A stretch of DNA of 45,940 bases from Polaribacter vadi (GTDB lineage Bacteria > Bacteroidota > Bacteroidia > Flavobacteriales > Flavobacteriaceae): assembly GCF_018861005.1 (NCBI RefSeq), contig NZ_JAHKQL010000020.1:323-46262 (forward strand), given 5' to 3'. This document shows positions 44,659 to 45,940 of the stretch, one piece after another. Both the position numbers and the translations under genes were made by a program. How positions within the stretch are numbered: the stretch's first letter is position 1; each line of letters starts with the position of its first letter. The notes below the pieces were generated by a model. It was not told the DNA's origin. It saw only the letters and a program-made list of their open reading frames with translations, and ran no database searches.

Positions 44659-45825
44659 ATGAACAGTATGTATTTTACTGAAGAACACCAAGCTTTTCGT
44701 GCTAGTTTTAAAGAGTTTTTACAGAAAGAAGTTGTACCTCATATAGATAAATGGGAAAAAACTGGAACTATAGATCGTTTCATCTGGAAAAAGTTTGGAG
44801 AAATGGGTTATTTCGGTTTATCAACTCCAGCTGAGTATGGAGGTTTAGATTTAGATTTGTTCTATACAGTTGTTTTTTTAGAAGAAATGCAAAAAATTAA
44901 TTCTTGCGGATTTGCAGCAGCAATGTGGGCGCACGAATATTTAGCAATGACGCATTTAAATAAAGAAGGTAACGATTTTCAAAAGAAAAAATATTTAGAA
45001 CCAAGTGTTCATGGAGATATGATTGGTTGTTTGTGCATCACAGAACCTTTTGGTGGTTCAGATGTTGCAGGTATGCGTTCTACAGCAATCAAAAAAGGAG
45101 ATAAGTATGTTTTAAATGGTTCTAAAACATTTATTACAAATGGTGTGTATTCAGACTATTTAGTTGTTGCTGCAAAAACAGATCCATCAGATAAATATAA
45201 AGGTATTAGCCTTTTTATTGTTGATAGAAGCTCAAAAGGATTGTCTGCAACAATGCTAGATAAGCTAGGTTGGAAAGCCTCAGATACAGGAGAAATTGCC
45301 TTTGATAATGTAGAGATTCCTGCAGAAAATTTATTAGGAGAAGAGGGCAAAGGTTTTCCTTATATCATGCAACATTTTGCTTTAGAAAGATTACTCATGG
45401 GTGTAAATGCGCACGCAAGAGCAGAATATGCAGTAGACTATGCACTTAAATATATGGAAGAAAGAATTGCCTTTGGCAAATCTTTAGATAGCTTTCAGGT
45501 CTTAAGACATAAAATTGCAGAAATGGCAAGTAGAGTGGACATGTGTAGAGAATACAACTATTCAATTACTAAAAGATTAGATAATGGGCAATATGTAGTA
45601 AAAGAAGCAAGTATGTCTAAATTGTTATCAACCAAAATGGCAGACGAAGTAATTTACGATGCACTTCAACTTTTAGGAGGTTATGGTTACATGGAAGATT
45701 ATCCTATGGCACGATTGTTAAGAGATAGTAGGCTAGGCCCAATTGGTGGTGGTACATCAGAAATCTTAAAAGAGATTATCGCAAAAATGGTAATTGATGG
45801 TAAAGAATACAAACCAGCTACGTAA
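44659..45825 (+). CDS. Acyl-CoA dehydrogenase
   Basis: A 388-residue FAD-dependent enzyme for the first oxidation of acyl-CoA. Helical N-domain (1-120), beta domain with CLCITEPFGGSDVAGM and TFITNGVYSDYLVVAAKT, and C-terminal helical domain with LLGGYGYMEDYPMARLLRDSR. The usual catalytic Glu of short/medium-chain enzymes is replaced in IGGGTSEI (Gly in the EGT position), while Glu243 in FALERLLMG sits where the catalytic base of isovaleryl-CoA and long-chain enzymes is found. Substrate is probably a branched or long chain rather than medium. It starts 18 bases after the ComEA-like gene. Confidence 0.9.
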   Translation: MNSMYFTEEHQAFRASFKEFLQKEVVPHIDKWEKTGTIDRFIWKKFGEMGYFGLSTPAEYGGLDLDLFYTVVFLEEMQKINSCGFAAAMWAHEYLAMTHLNKEGNDFQKKKYLEPSVHGDMIGCLCITEPFGGSDVAGMRSTAIKKGDKYVLNGSKTFITNGVYSDYLVVAAKTDPSDKYKGISLFIVDRSSKGLSATMLDKLGWKASDTGEIAFDNVEIPAENLLGEEGKGFPYIMQHFALERLLMGVNAHARAEYAVDYALKYMEERIAFGKSLDSFQVLRHKIAEMASRVDMCREYNYSITKRLDNGQYVVKEASMSKLLSTKMADEVIYDALQLLGGYGYMEDYPMARLLRDSRLGPIGGGTSEILKEIIAKMVIDGKEYKPAT

Positions 45826-45916
45826 CTTTTTAAATTAGTTTTTTTGTGAAAATAATCCTAAGATTATCGAAAAAAAAATAATTAATAAGAAAGAATACAA
45901 ATTGCTGCCATTTTTT
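45826..45916. other. Intergenic run to the window end
   Basis: AT-rich intergenic DNA after the acyl-CoA dehydrogenase stop. A weak inverted pair (ATAATC / GATTAT near 45850-45865) is present without a T-run; nothing else is supported. Confidence 0.4.
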
Positions 45917-45940
45917 ATTTTTGCTAACTGCTAACTGCTA
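45917..45940 (-). repeat. Stop-codon-adjacent double-heptamer element, copy 3 (cut by window end)
   Basis: Plus strand ATTTTTGC followed by two GCTAACT units and the start of a third (GCTA). It matches copies 1 and 2 in length and order. The last three bases (CTA) could be the stop codon of a minus-strand gene just outside the window. Confidence 0.65.

Overview
This window is about 46 kb of AT-rich chromosome from a member of the Bacteroidota, almost certainly a marine Flavobacteriaceae of the Polaribacter/Tenacibaculum kind. The genus is a guess. The support is: several Bacteroidota-only families (DUF4834, DUF2851, DUF5683, DUF6122, long-form LepB); a secreted nuclease-like protein with a type IX secretion tail; recurrent TAnnTTTG-like -7 promoter elements 11-40 bases before start codons; and frequent TTG/GTG starts with no clear Shine-Dalgarno sequences. 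I saw no tRNA, rRNA, IS element, prophage or CRISPR array. Most of the window reads as conserved core genome.

Layout. 60-5798 (minus): PlsC-like acyltransferase, BASS transporter, DUF4159 protein, RsmE, a YghO-like GNAT protein and a MetA-type outer-membrane protein. This block holds short 7-base repeats between genes. 5972-13204 (plus): DUF4834, then a tight set of YfhO, methyltransferase, two GT4 glycosyltransferases and a Wzx-type flippase, which looks like a surface-glycan locus. 13195-22212 (minus): DUF6122, a Crp/Fnr regulator, then parA-parB-DUF5683-dapB-lepB-wbqC (parA first in transcription), pepD and a nitroreductase. 22321-29313: DUF2851, a large secreted zinc metalloprotease, DUF4291 and a fused 2-oxoacid dehydrogenase E1. 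29609-39684 (minus): a lipoprotein/beta-barrel pair and a uvrA-LOG-nuclease-pseudopeptidase cluster. 39918-45825 (plus): PspC, a potassium channel, an RmlD-like reductase, an AGCS symporter, a ComEA-like protein and an acyl-CoA dehydrogenase.

Points of interest. No wholly new multi-gene system stands out. The most unusual signals are: (a) a family of 20-base elements made of two matched heptamers, placed just after stop codons, plus a seven-copy heptamer array 12 bases before a start codon; (b) a strong terminator-like hairpin lying inside the first 20 codons of the ComEA-like gene; (c) a perfect 10-2-10 palindrome about 44 bases upstream of the predicted start of a lipoprotein/beta-barrel transcript; (d) an M1-peptidase-like protein whose zinc site is lost at conserved spacing and which is fused to an outer-membrane barrel.

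Three starts were revised from the longest open frame: the MetA-type protein to 5798, uvrA to a TTG at 39684, and the AGCS symporter to 42130.
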